The notes beneath the pieces are model-generated. The model saw nothing but the letters and a program-made list of their open reading frames with translations. It had not been told where the DNA came from and did no database searches. Shown here piece by piece: positions 9,261 through 17,614 of a DNA stretch of 64,000 nt (positions are counted from its first letter, which is position 1; each line of letters opens with the position of its first letter). Made by a program: the position numbers and the translations under genes. The DNA is from Ruminococcus sp. 210702-SL.1.03 (GTDB lineage: Bacteria; Bacillota; Clostridia; Oscillospirales; Ruminococcaceae): the NCBI RefSeq assembly GCF_020559915.1, contig NZ_JAJCLZ010000003.1:1-64000 (forward strand), in the 5' to 3' direction.

Positions 9261-11069
9261 ATGAGCAATAAGAATAACGAAAATTTAGAGCCTCAGAAAG
9301 AGGGCGCGGGCGAGGAGTACGTTACCTCTACCGACTCTGCTAAGCTGCTTTCAGACGTGCTGGCAGACGAGAAAAAAGAGGCTGAAGACACCCCCGCCGC
9401 CGAGCAGGAAGCCGCCGATAAAGCCGAAGCGGAAGATACCGAAGAGGAAAGCGGCAAGAGCGCTAAGGGCAAAAAGAAGAGCAAGCACGAGATGAAAAAG
9501 CTGAAACACGGTATGCTTTCGGGCGTTTACATCGTGGTATTCATAGCCGTAATCGTGCTGGTGAACGTTATCTGCGGAATACTTTTTGATAAGTACCCGA
9601 TAACTTTCGACCTTACCAAAAACAGCATCTACTCTATCTCGAAAGAGTCGGAGGAGTATGTGAAGAGCGTAGATACCGAAGTTACCTTCAAGGTGTTCGC
9701 TACCGAGGACAGCTTTTCGGCTATCAACGATTACAGCAAGCAGGCTGATGAAGTGCTTCAAAATTACAGAAAATACAATAACAAGATAAGCGTAGAGTAC
9801 ATTGACCTCGACTCCAACCCCGACGTTGTGAGCGATTATTCCGACCAGAACCTCGCCGCTTACGACATCATCGCCGAGTCTACATCTAAGGATAAGAACG
9901 GCAATATAATCAAGGATGATAACGGCGACCCGCTGAAACGCATACGCAAGATCTCGCTGCTCGAGCTTGTAAATTTCACCGATGATTTTGAAACTCAGGC
10001 GCAGCAGACCTACGGCTTATCCGCAAGCGACTATCTGCTTCAGTATTTCGGTACTGAGGCTACGGCTTTCGCAAACGTCGGCAGCGCGGGCGTGGTAGAG
10101 TCCTCAAACGCAGATCAGGCGTTCGTTTCCGCTCTTATGGCGGTAACCGACCCCGACCCCGTTACCGTTACTTTCCTCACCGGCAGAAATGAGAGCGACG
10201 ACCTTTCGTACTTCCAGACCCTGCTTGAGGCTAACGGCTACACTGTAAACAGTGTCGATATCAGAACCGAGGATATACCCGAGGACACCGACCTCTGCGT
10301 GCTCGCAGCGCCGCAGACCGACTACCTCGATACCGAGATACAGAAGATCTCCGACTTCCTCGATAATGACGGCAAGCTCAAGAAAAACATGATCTACATG
10401 GCTTCCGCGCAGCAGGCAAGCACCCCGAATCTCGATGAATTCCTAGCTGAATATTACATCGAGATCGGCGACGGAATAATTTTCGACAACGATCAGCAGC
10501 ACACCTATCAGAACAGCATGACGGGCGAGATACTCTCTATGGCGGACGATATAAACGACGGCTTTACGCAGGATATATCCTCCGACACTATACAGATAGC
10601 TTCCAGCTACTCGCGCCCGATAAAGATACTGGCTGAGGAAAAGGGCAAGCATTCGGCTACTGCCTATGTAAGCTCTACCGACAGCGCAAGCGTTATGGAT
10701 ACCTCTACGGGCAAGGCTACCGAAAACGGCAAGCAGATATACGCAGCCCTCGCTTCAAAGGCAGTATTTAATGACGACGGCACTACTGATTACTCAAACA
10801 TCTTCGTATGCGGCTCATACACTATGTTCTCAGATACCTACTTGATGTATGAGCAGTTCCAGAACAGAGAGTATCTGCTCAGCGTAGTAAACGGCATGAC
10901 CGGCAAGACGACCAGCGGCATCACCATAGAGCCTAAGGTGATAACCGGCAATATCTTCGACGTAGACGCCGCGGCTGTAAAGCGCCTGAAGATAATCTTC
11001 ATCGGCGTTATACCCGTTGCCACACTGGTGATAGGTCTGACCATCTGGCTGAGAAGAAAGAATAGATGA
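9261..11069 (+). CDS. GldG-family ABC transporter auxiliary protein
   Basis: The 602-residue protein has a charged cytoplasmic N-terminus (about 80 residues, Glu/Lys/Ala-rich), one membrane span (VYIVVFIAVIVLVNVICGIL), a long outside domain and a C-terminal span (IIFIGVIPVATLVIGLTIWL) with a basic tail. The stretch just after the first span (FDLTKNSIYSISKESEEYV) is the recognisable start of the GldG/DUF7088-like domain, and an ABC-transp-aux-like domain follows. Such proteins pair with GldA/GldF-type ATPase-permease units in many bacteria. The role in Firmicutes is unknown. Confidence 0.82.
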   Translation: MSNKNNENLEPQKEGAGEEYVTSTDSAKLLSDVLADEKKEAEDTPAAEQEAADKAEAEDTEEESGKSAKGKKKSKHEMKKLKHGMLSGVYIVVFIAVIVLVNVICGILFDKYPITFDLTKNSIYSISKESEEYVKSVDTEVTFKVFATEDSFSAINDYSKQADEVLQNYRKYNNKISVEYIDLDSNPDVVSDYSDQNLAAYDIIAESTSKDKNGNIIKDDNGDPLKRIRKISLLELVNFTDDFETQAQQTYGLSASDYLLQYFGTEATAFANVGSAGVVESSNADQAFVSALMAVTDPDPVTVTFLTGRNESDDLSYFQTLLEANGYTVNSVDIRTEDIPEDTDLCVLAAPQTDYLDTEIQKISDFLDNDGKLKKNMIYMASAQQASTPNLDEFLAEYYIEIGDGIIFDNDQQHTYQNSMTGEILSMADDINDGFTQDISSDTIQIASSYSRPIKILAEEKGKHSATAYVSSTDSASVMDTSTGKATENGKQIYAALASKAVFNDDGTTDYSNIFVCGSYTMFSDTYLMYEQFQNREYLLSVVNGMTGKTTSGITIEPKVITGNIFDVDAAAVKRLKIIFIGVIPVATLVIGLTIWLRRKNR

Positions 11070-11108
11070 TAAATCTGTCATGTTGGCGATAAAGGAGAAC
11101 GATACCCA

Positions 11109-12617
11109 ATGAATTCAAAGGCAAAAGGCATAATCGTGTGCGCTGTGGTAGTGGTCTGCTTAGGCGGCACATTGGGAATACTGGAGCTTACAGGCGCCGA
11201 TACGGGCGACAGCTCCTCGGCAGTTACCACCTCGGCAAGCACCTCTTCCGAAAAAGACGAATCGGTGAAGCTGGTGGATAAGCAGGCGGCGGACGTGGCA
11301 GAGCTAACCGCGGTGAACGAAAACGGCAGCTTTACCTACTACCGCGATACCGAAACGGGCAAGGAAACTACGGGTATCCGCGAGCTGGATGGCATAGAGC
11401 TTAACTCATCTATGGTGAGCGACCTTGCCGAGGACGCTTCGCAGCTTAAAGCTTACAAGCTGGTAGAGAGCGACTCGCAGGACCTTGCGAAATACGGCTT
11501 TGAAACGCCTTACGCCACATTTACGGTGAAGTTTACCGATGGCACCGAGCGTACTTTCATAGTCGGCGACAGCGCTCCTCAGAACCGTTACAGATACCTG
11601 CATGAAGACGGCTCGAACGACGTTTACATGATACTGGAATCTACTGTAAAATATTACGCTGAGCGCAAAGAGGCTTTCGCGGCTGCTACGCTGCTCACAA
11701 AGCCCTCTGACGAAGATATGCCCGCGTTCGGCACGCTGACGATAGAGCGCAGCGACATCGACTACAAGATGGTTTTCCGGCAGGACAGCGAAGAAGTAAA
11801 CGAGAAAATGAGCGAAAACATGGCTTCGCAGCAGGTAATGACCGAGCCGATATTCTCGTACCTGAACGTAGATACCGCTACCGATACCCTTTACGGACTG
11901 TACGGACTCACCGCGCAGGAGGCGGAAGTAGTTTTCCCCGACAAGGCGGCTATGAAAAAATACGGCTTGGATAAGCCCCGCGCTGCCGTTACATACACGG
12001 GCGACGGCTATGATTACAAACTCACCATCGGCAACGAGTATCATGAAGTCAACGACGAAGGCGAGGAGCAGTCGGCTGTATCGGCTTACTACTGCTACTT
12101 CACCGGAGTAGACGGCAAGGACGCTATCTGGAAGATCGACGCTTCGGCGCTGCCTTGGGTAACGCTCGAGCCGGGCGATATAGTTTCCAGCATGATGACC
12201 TGGAACATGGTAGTAGACGTAGACAACATAAAGATGGAGGGCGAGCTGGACACGCAGTTTGACCTTACTTCCGAATCAGCAGACGGCGACGACAGCTCGG
12301 CTGACCTTACGAAGGCTGAGTGCGACGGCAAGGAGGTAAGCGTTGATACCTTCAAGAGCTTCTATATGTACGTTCTGACATGCCCGACTTCTGAGATAAT
12401 CTTTGATCTGCCCGATGGCGAGCCTTACCAGAGCATCGAGATAAACTGCGCCGACGGCACATCTGACAGAATAGATTTCTATAAGGATACAGGCCGCCGC
12501 AGCATAGCGGTACTCAACGGCAAAACGCCTTACCGCATTGCCAGCTCTTGGGTAACGCGCCTTATCTCAAACGCGAAAGCCGTAAAGGACGGCGGCGAGG
12601 TAAGCAATACTTATTGA
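11109..12617 (+). CDS. DUF4340 domain protein, secreted/membrane-anchored
   Basis: The 502-residue protein has an N-terminal membrane anchor (IIVCAVVVVCLGGTLGILEL) and a short Ser/Thr-rich linker. Two DUF4340-like repeats follow, each with the pattern YGFETPYATFTVKFTDG...F.VGD and YGLDKPRAAVTYTG...L.IGN. DUF4340 proteins regularly follow GldG-type genes, as here, and are thought to be an outside component of that ABC system; this is inferred from context. AAAGGAG precedes the ATG. It is the last gene of the four-gene operon. Confidence 0.82.
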   Translation: MNSKAKGIIVCAVVVVCLGGTLGILELTGADTGDSSSAVTTSASTSSEKDESVKLVDKQAADVAELTAVNENGSFTYYRDTETGKETTGIRELDGIELNSSMVSDLAEDASQLKAYKLVESDSQDLAKYGFETPYATFTVKFTDGTERTFIVGDSAPQNRYRYLHEDGSNDVYMILESTVKYYAERKEAFAAATLLTKPSDEDMPAFGTLTIERSDIDYKMVFRQDSEEVNEKMSENMASQQVMTEPIFSYLNVDTATDTLYGLYGLTAQEAEVVFPDKAAMKKYGLDKPRAAVTYTGDGYDYKLTIGNEYHEVNDEGEEQSAVSAYYCYFTGVDGKDAIWKIDASALPWVTLEPGDIVSSMMTWNMVVDVDNIKMEGELDTQFDLTSESADGDDSSADLTKAECDGKEVSVDTFKSFYMYVLTCPTSEIIFDLPDGEPYQSIEINCADGTSDRIDFYKDTGRRSIAVLNGKTPYRIASSWVTRLISNAKAVKDGGEVSNTY

Positions 12618-12692
12618 CGCCGCGCGAACTGACATTTTTCGCAGGCTGAACGTGGTATGATTATAGATGTTCGCAAAAGAATGTGCAGAGCT

Positions 12693-12738
12693 TGTGATAA
12701 AATATCACGAAATTCTGAAAATGTGAAAAAAATCACAA
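12693..12738. promoter_or_regulatory. Two Rex/CRP-FNR-like palindromes
   Basis: A perfect TGTGA-N6-TCACA palindrome lies at 12722-12737; the 18-mer 12721-12738 agrees with the Rex consensus TTGTGAA-N4-TTCACAA at 16 of 18 positions. A second palindrome, GTGATA-AAA-TATCAC, lies at 12694-12708 (TTGTGA-N7-TCACGA with flanks). Both sit just upstream of the -35 box of the promoter at 12746. Rex is the NADH/NAD redox repressor of Firmicutes; a CRP/FNR-family activator is the alternative. Confidence 0.45.
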
Positions 12739-12745
12739 AAAGGGG

Positions 12746-12774
12746 TTTTCAAAAGGGCAAAAATATGTTATAAT
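12746..12774 (+). promoter_or_regulatory. Sigma-A-type promoter for the 93-residue protein gene
   Basis: A -10 TATAAT lies at 12769-12774, with a weak -35 TTTTCA (4 of 6) at 12746-12751 and a 17-base spacer. It is about 110 bases upstream of the ATG at 12886. The weak -35 and the palindromes just upstream suggest an activated or regulated promoter. Confidence 0.55.
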
Positions 12775-12885
12775 TGTAACATAGCCGAAAAGCAAGCGAT
12801 TTGATAAAATTTATTTCCCTAAACGCACCGCCGGCGCAGGGGGACTTGATATGCGAAATATACGGCGGAGAAAAGAGGCAGACAC

Positions 12886-13167
12886 ATGGCAGAAGATAAG
12901 AAAAGCTTTTTTACATACCGCGGAGTGCCGCTGGTACGAAAAGGAAACCTGATCTATTTTGGAAATATGTATGATGATTATGTAGTAATGATCGAGATAC
13001 TGGGCACGGAGAAGCAGGGAGATCTTGACGTGGCGAACAAGGTGCGCATACGCAAGATGGCTACCGACCCTACCGTACCGCCGAAGGATCAGATAGTTAA
13101 AAAGGCAGAAAAAGAGAGCCTTTACGAGGCGCTCGATATAGCCTGCGCATGGCTGAAAATAAGCTGA
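12886..13167 (+). CDS. Conserved hypothetical protein, 93 residues
   Basis: I do not recognise this protein. It is small and soluble, with no signal peptide or membrane span. It begins with a beta-rich part (FFTYRGVPLVRKGNLIYFGN, YVVMIEILG) and ends in a helical segment (SLYEALDIACAWLKIS). It is a monocistronic unit with its own promoter, an upstream pair of Rex/CRP-like palindromes and a strong terminator, so it is very likely a real gene with condition-dependent expression. Confidence 0.75.
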   Translation: MAEDKKSFFTYRGVPLVRKGNLIYFGNMYDDYVVMIEILGTEKQGDLDVANKVRIRKMATDPTVPPKDQIVKKAEKESLYEALDIACAWLKIS

Positions 13168-13178
13168 ATTTAACAAAC

Positions 13179-13214
13179 AAGCGCCGCATATCGCGAAGAT
13201 GTGCGGCGCTTTTA
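13179..13214 (+). terminator. Rho-independent terminator
   Basis: The stem AGCGCCGCA pairs with TGCGGCGCT around a loop at about 13190-13201 and is followed by TTTTAT. It lies 12 bases after the stop of the 93-residue protein gene. Confidence 0.85.
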
Positions 13215-13220
13215 TATGCG

Positions 13221-13269
13221 CAAAAAACCGCCCACGCAACGTGTTGGAAACTGCGGGGGCGGTTCTTTT
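13221..13269. terminator. Bidirectional terminator between convergent genes
   Basis: A long stem (AACCGCCCACGCA against TGCGGGGGCGGTT, one mismatch) is flanked by A6 on the left and T5 on the right. It can serve as a second terminator for the + gene and as the terminator of the minus-strand DUF2325 gene, whose stop is at 13312. Confidence 0.75.
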
Positions 13270-13311
13270 TATATGATAAGGAGAGGTAGAAATAATCGTT
13301 TTTGCGAAATA

Positions 13312-13608
13312 TCAGCCGTTTGCGGGGCAGCCGCAGTGCTTGCTGAGAACGCTGTGAAGCGCAGCGGCGCTGCTTGAGCGAACGCGCTCGACTTTTAACT
13401 TAGAGCGCTTAGCCTCCTGCGAGGCGCTTATGACCATTTTGTGGGAAACGGTGTTGGTAAAAAGCACTAGCAGGTCGGGGCTGCCGATCTTCTTTTTCAG
13501 TGCGCCGCTTTCTTTTGTAAATACCTTAGCCTTGCAGCCATAAGATTTGCAGATGCTCTCATACTGGCCCGCCATACATTCATTTCCGCCAACTATAACG
13601 ATACTCAT
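13312..13608 (-). CDS. DUF2325 domain protein
   Basis: The 98-residue protein starts MSIVIVGGNECM and matches the DUF2325 pattern: an N-terminal VGG nucleotide-binding-like strand, a middle DLLVLFTNTVSHKM strand-helix and a C-terminal helix. Small DUF2325 proteins occur in feo (ferrous iron uptake) operons of Firmicutes; their biochemical role is unknown. The start is chosen at 13608 because AAGGGAG stands at the right distance. The frame stays open for 31 more codons upstream, through the regulatory box at 13630. Two DtxR/IdeR-like operators and a clear promoter precede it, so regulation by a metal-dependent repressor is likely. Confidence 0.78.
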   Translation of the reverse strand: MSIVIVGGNECMAGQYESICKSYGCKAKVFTKESGALKKKIGSPDLLVLFTNTVSHKMVISASQEAKRSKLKVERVRSSSAAALHSVLSKHCGCPANG

Positions 13609-13629
13609 TAGATACTCCCTTCGACTTTC

Positions 13630-13645
13630 GTTAGCATAAGCTAAC
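13630..13645 (-). promoter_or_regulatory. DtxR/IdeR-like inverted repeat, leader copy
   Basis: GTTAGC-ATAA-GCTAAC is a perfect 6+6 palindrome, followed by C to give GCTAACC as in the IdeR/DtxR consensus (TTAGGTTAG-CTAACC). It lies 22 bases upstream of the chosen start, inside the transcribed leader. It closely matches the box at 62754. Confidence 0.6.
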
Positions 13646-13742
13646 CGGTTACTGAAAAAACAGGCAAATGCGCACATAAAGCAGACATTATCCATCACCG
13701 CAAAAATATCAAGCGCCGCACTGCCGAAAAATACTTATTTGC

Positions 13743-13762
13743 CAGTTAGCCTTTGCTAACTG
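13743..13762 (-). promoter_or_regulatory. DtxR/IdeR-like inverted repeat at the transcription start
   Basis: CAGTTAGC-CTTT-GCTAACTG is a perfect 8+8 palindrome. It begins 8 bases downstream of the minus-strand -10 box (13770-13775), so it covers the expected transcription start: a classic repressor position. Confidence 0.65.
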
Positions 13763-13769
13763 TAATCAT

Positions 13770-13799
13770 ATTATATCATACTGAGAAGCGGTGTGTCAA
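13770..13799 (-). promoter_or_regulatory. Sigma-A promoter of the DUF2325 gene
   Basis: On the minus strand a perfect -35 TTGACA (13794-13799) and a perfect -10 TATAAT (13770-13775) are 18 bases apart. This gives a leader of about 155 bases before the ATG at 13608, containing both palindromes. Confidence 0.8.
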
Positions 13800-13835
13800 C
13801 GAATATGAAAAAATTTATAGTTTGTTTTTGAAATG

Positions 13836-15167
13836 TTAAGAATATGTAGGGCTGTCTCTCCTCCACCCCCGATAAAACGCCGCGCCTGCCGCTGTGGTTA
13901 TCACCTCGGTTATCGGGAAGGTCAGCCAGAACCAGTACAGCCCAAAGCGCGCGAATATCCAGCCCAGCGGCACGAAAAGCACTACCGTGCGCAGTATCGT
14001 CAGCAGCGAGCTTTTCGCAGGGGAGTTTATCGCTTGGAAGAAAACGGGGAATATCAGCGATGTTACCATCGGTATGAAGCTTACGCCGATGAAGCGGAAG
14101 CCGTGCGCGCCTATCGAGATGACCTCACGGCTGTCGGTGAAAACGCTCAGCATCTGCGTGGGGATAAGCTCGAAACACAGCGTGCCTATCGCCATCAGCG
14201 CGAAGCCAAGCAGCACCGCGTCTTTCAGCGTGCGGCGGCAGCGGTCGTAACGGCGCGCGGCGTAGTTGAAACTCAGCAGCGGGACTATGCAGGTCTGCAT
14301 CGCACCGAGCGGTATAAAAAAGAAAGACTGCCATTTGTAGTAAAGCCCCAGCGCGGTGACGGCGTTGTCCGAAAAGCCTTTTAAAATAAGGTTCAGACCC
14401 AGTATGTAAAAAGTATACGCCGACTGCATGAGTATGTTTGGGAAGCCCAGCGTGTATATGCGCCTGATGTAACTGCGGTATTTCGCGAGCGCAGGCGAGC
14501 GCCGCAGACCTCCGCGCATTACTATCAGCGCCGTCGCTATCTGCCCCGTGACCGTCGCTATAGCTGCGCCAGATATCCCCAGCTTCGGGAAAAAGCCCAG
14601 CCCGAATATCAGCAGCGGGTCGAGCACGATGTTCACCACCGCGCCTATTATCTGCGCCGCCATCGGTCGCTTCATGTTGCCCTCAGCCTGCAAAACTTTC
14701 GTCCATATGCTCTCAAAAAACAGCCCAAAGCTGAAAACGCAGACTATCCTGCCGTAGGCGACGACGTCGCGCGCAACGTCTGCCGAGGGGGTGGACATCT
14801 TCGCGTAAAATGGCATTATCGCATAGCATATCGCGGCGAAGATCAGCCACATCGCCCCCGCTAGGAACACGCCCGTGCCCGCCGCTTCGTCGCTCTTGTG
14901 CCGCTTGCCGATGCCCATGTAGTGCGCCATAAGCGTGTTTATGCCGACCCCCGTGCCGACCGCTATGGCTATCATGAGAAGCTGGAGTGGGTAGATTATC
15001 GAAAGCGCGGTAAGCCCTGTGGCGGAGCATTTGCCGACGAAAAAGCTGTCTACTATGTTGTAGAGCGCCTGTATAAGCTGCGCCGCCATGACGGGCGGTG
15101 CGAGCCGCAGCAGTATGCGCATTACGCTGTCGCTGCCAAAATCTATATTTTCAGATGAACGTGCCAT
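13836..15167 (-). CDS. MATE family multidrug efflux transporter
   Basis: The 443-residue membrane protein has about twelve hydrophobic spans in two homologous halves. The N-terminus (VMRILLRLAPPVMAAQLIQA, then NIVDSFFVGK) and the mid-protein repeat (GFPNILMQSAYTFYILGLN) are typical of MATE (MepA/NorM-like) antiporters, which export cationic drugs using Na+ or H+ gradients. The substrate cannot be predicted. It has its own promoter and is not obviously in an operon; the DUF2325 gene promoter lies just beyond its 3' end. Confidence 0.9.
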   Translation of the reverse strand: MARSSENIDFGSDSVMRILLRLAPPVMAAQLIQALYNIVDSFFVGKCSATGLTALSIIYPLQLLMIAIAVGTGVGINTLMAHYMGIGKRHKSDEAAGTGVFLAGAMWLIFAAICYAIMPFYAKMSTPSADVARDVVAYGRIVCVFSFGLFFESIWTKVLQAEGNMKRPMAAQIIGAVVNIVLDPLLIFGLGFFPKLGISGAAIATVTGQIATALIVMRGGLRRSPALAKYRSYIRRIYTLGFPNILMQSAYTFYILGLNLILKGFSDNAVTALGLYYKWQSFFFIPLGAMQTCIVPLLSFNYAARRYDRCRRTLKDAVLLGFALMAIGTLCFELIPTQMLSVFTDSREVISIGAHGFRFIGVSFIPMVTSLIFPVFFQAINSPAKSSLLTILRTVVLFVPLGWIFARFGLYWFWLTFPITEVITTAAGAAFYRGWRRDSPTYS

Positions 15168-15221
15168 TTTATTTACCTGCCTTGAAATGTGAAAATGCTT
15201 CGACTAAATACTCAATTATAT

Positions 15222-15250
15222 ATTATAGCACCGAGCATGAGATTTTGCAA
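15222..15250 (-). promoter_or_regulatory. Promoter of the MATE gene
   Basis: On the minus strand TTGCAA (15245-15250) and TATAAT (15222-15227) are separated by 17 bases. The ATG at 15167 is about 50 bases downstream. Confidence 0.7.
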
Positions 15251-15353
15251 TGTATTTTTTGTGTCGTGAAGATTATTTTGAAATAAAACGCGCTCACAAT
15301 CCTGCCGATAAATTTATGTACGCTATTTTTGTGCAGAATTTTCAAAAATGCTG

Positions 15354-15382
15354 TTGCAATTTTGCTTTTTTTGTGGTATAAT
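15354..15382 (+). promoter_or_regulatory. Promoter of the iorA operon
   Basis: TTGCAA (15354-15359) and TATAAT (15377-15382) are separated by 17 bases. The leader contains a short CGTGT/ACACG hairpin at about 15408-15423 and a GAAAGGA ribosome site before the ATG at 15455. The promoter points away from the divergent MATE promoter. Confidence 0.72.
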
Positions 15383-15454
15383 TAAGGTATTAACTGTGCA
15401 TGGATACCCGTGTGACTATACACGGAACGCCGTGTTGAAAGGAATGGTAATATA

Positions 15455-17179
15455 ATGAAAAAACTTATGCTGGGTAACGAGGCATTTGCACGCGGCCTTT
15501 TTGAAGCAGGCTGCGAGTTCGTTTCGTCTTACCCCGGCACTCCCTCGACCGAGGTCACGGAATATGCCGCTAAATATGACGAACTTTACGCTGAGTGGGC
15601 GCCTAACGAAAAGGTGGCTATGGAGGCCGCCCTCGGCGCTTCGATAGCGGGCAAGAGAAGCTTCTGCGGAATGAAGCACGTTGGTCTTAACGTTGCGGCT
15701 GACCCGCTCTATACAGCAGGCTACACCGGCGTAAACGGCGGTATGGTAATATGCGTCGCCGATGACCCCGGTCTGCATTCCTCGCAGAACGAGCAGGATT
15801 CCCGCCACCACGCCATCGCTTCCAAAGTAATGATGGTAGAGCCTTCTGATTCGCAGGAATGTAAGGATTTCACAATGGCGGCTTACGAGCTTTCCGAAAA
15901 GTTCGACACCCCCGTTATCGTGCGCCTTTCTACCAGAATAGCTCACTCGCAGTCGGCGGTAGAGCTGGGCGAGAGGGTAGTTCCCCCCACTAAGCCCTAT
16001 GAGAAGAACCCCGCTAAGTTCGTAATGATGCCCGGCTTCGCTAAAAAGCGCCACACCGTGGTAGAGGCAAAGCTGGCTGAGGCCGCTAAGTACGCTGAAA
16101 CTTCGCCGCTCAATAAGGTGGAGTACAACAGCACTGAGATAGGCGTTATCACCGCGGGCAACTGCTACCTTTACGCTAAGGAAGCACTAGGCGACAAAGC
16201 TTCTTACTTAAAGCTCGGCGTTATCAACCCCCTGCCGATAGATATTATCCGCGATTTCGCCGCTAAGTGCGAAAGAGTTTATGTTATAGAAGAGCTTGAC
16301 GACATCATCGAGTCGCACTGCAAAAAGAACGGCGTAGATGTTATCGGCAAAGAGCTTTTCGGCTGGGAGGGCGAGATCTCGCAGGCTATCGTTCGCGAAA
16401 AGATACTCGGCGAAAAGGCTGAAACTATGGAGTTTGAAGAGCCGGTGCCTGTACGTCCGCCTGTAATGTGCGCAGGATGTCCTCACCGCGGACTTTTCTA
16501 CTGCCTCTCGCAGCTCGGCGTTTACGTTTCGGGCGATATTGGCTGCTACACCCTCGGCGCTACCGCACCGCTTTCCGCTATGGATACCACCATCTGCATG
16601 GGCGCTTCCATCAGCGCACTTCACGGCTATAACAAGGCGCTGGGCAAAGAGGCTGAGAAGAAGAGCGTTGCAGTTATCGGCGACTCTACCTTCATGCACA
16701 GCGGTATGACAGGTCTGGTAAACATCGCTTACAACGCTACAAATTCTACCGTTATCATTCTGGATAACTCCATCACGGGCATGACGGGCCATCAGCAGAA
16801 CCCCACCACGGGCAAAAACCTAAAGGGCGACCCCGCCGCGGCTGTAAACCTCGAAGACCTCTGCCACGCTATCGGCATAAAGAGCGTTCGCGTTGCAGAC
16901 CCCTATAATATGGCGGAAACTAAGAAGATAATAGAGGAAGAGCTTGCTAAGGAAGAGCCTTCCGTAATAATCTCTCGCCGTCCCTGCGCTCTGCTGAAAT
17001 ATGTAAAGCACAACCCGCCCCTCAAGGCTGACCCCGAGAAGTGTGTAGGCTGCAAGCAGTGCCTAAAGATAGGATGTCCCGCAATATCCATTCACGACAA
17101 GAAGTGCGTCATCAACCACACTCAGTGCGTAGGCTGCGGAATATGCAAGGAAATGTGCAGACTCGACGCCATTAACTGA
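15455..17179 (+). CDS. iorA: Indolepyruvate:ferredoxin oxidoreductase, alpha subunit
   Basis: IorA with IorB oxidatively decarboxylates aryl pyruvates (from Trp, Phe, Tyr) to aryl-acetyl-CoA, reducing ferredoxin; it is an oxygen-sensitive cytoplasmic enzyme. The 574-residue protein has the N-terminal pyrimidine-type domain (GNEAFARGLFEAGC, SYPGTPSTE) and a TPP-binding domain with GDIGCYTLGA and GDSTFMHSGM...LDNSITGMTGHQ. A C-terminal ferredoxin domain carries two 4Fe-4S motifs (CVGCKQCLKIGCP and CVGCGICKEMC). iorB follows not directly but after two unrelated-looking genes. PaaK and ACT proteins downstream complete the pathway context. Confidence 0.95.
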   Translation: MKKLMLGNEAFARGLFEAGCEFVSSYPGTPSTEVTEYAAKYDELYAEWAPNEKVAMEAALGASIAGKRSFCGMKHVGLNVAADPLYTAGYTGVNGGMVICVADDPGLHSSQNEQDSRHHAIASKVMMVEPSDSQECKDFTMAAYELSEKFDTPVIVRLSTRIAHSQSAVELGERVVPPTKPYEKNPAKFVMMPGFAKKRHTVVEAKLAEAAKYAETSPLNKVEYNSTEIGVITAGNCYLYAKEALGDKASYLKLGVINPLPIDIIRDFAAKCERVYVIEELDDIIESHCKKNGVDVIGKELFGWEGEISQAIVREKILGEKAETMEFEEPVPVRPPVMCAGCPHRGLFYCLSQLGVYVSGDIGCYTLGATAPLSAMDTTICMGASISALHGYNKALGKEAEKKSVAVIGDSTFMHSGMTGLVNIAYNATNSTVIILDNSITGMTGHQQNPTTGKNLKGDPAAAVNLEDLCHAIGIKSVRVADPYNMAETKKIIEEELAKEEPSVIISRRPCALLKYVKHNPPLKADPEKCVGCKQCLKIGCPAISIHDKKCVINHTQCVGCGICKEMCRLDAIN

Positions 17180-17194
17180 TAAACTGATATTGAT

Positions 17195-17578
17195 ATGGAT
17201 CTTTATTCGGTAGCTGCCGTGGCTTTGGGCGGAGCGCTTGGCGCGGCGGCAAGATATATGCTTACCCTGATACCATTCAAATGCGAACTGCCGCTCGCCA
17301 CGCTGATAGCGAATCTGATCGGCGCGCTGGCGATAGGCTTTATCGCGGGGGCGGTATCGGTGCGCGGCGGAAACCTTGGCAACAAAAATTTCGTGCTCTT
17401 TTGCAAAACGGGTATCTGCGGAGGGTTCACCACCTTCTCGACCTTTTCGCTTGAAAGCGTAGGGCTGATAGAGGGCGGAAAGTACGGCATAGCGGCGGCG
17501 TACATAGCCGTCAGCCTTTTCGGCTGTCTGCTCGGCGTATTCGCGGGCAGCTTGCTTGCAAAGGCGCTGCTGAGGTAA
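17195..17578 (+). CDS. crcB: Fluoride ion channel FluC/CrcB
   Basis: CrcB (FluC) is a dual-topology membrane channel that exports fluoride. The 127-residue protein has four hydrophobic spans, GGALGAAARYML at the N-terminus and the GICGGFTTFSTFSLE track that lines the fluoride pore. It starts 15 bases after the iorA stop with a weak ribosome site and lacks the fluoride riboswitch often found before crcB. Its expression therefore depends on the ior operon. Fluoride specificity is inferred from the family. Confidence 0.9.
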   Translation: MDLYSVAAVALGGALGAAARYMLTLIPFKCELPLATLIANLIGALAIGFIAGAVSVRGGNLGNKNFVLFCKTGICGGFTTFSTFSLESVGLIEGGKYGIAAAYIAVSLFGCLLGVFAGSLLAKALLR

Positions 17579-17614
17579 GCGGCAAAAAAAAATAAATTAC
17601 AGGAGAAATTTAAT

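Noticed and set aside
17180..17194. Fluoride riboswitch before crcB
   Set aside because: Only 15 bases separate iorA and crcB; there is no room for the aptamer.
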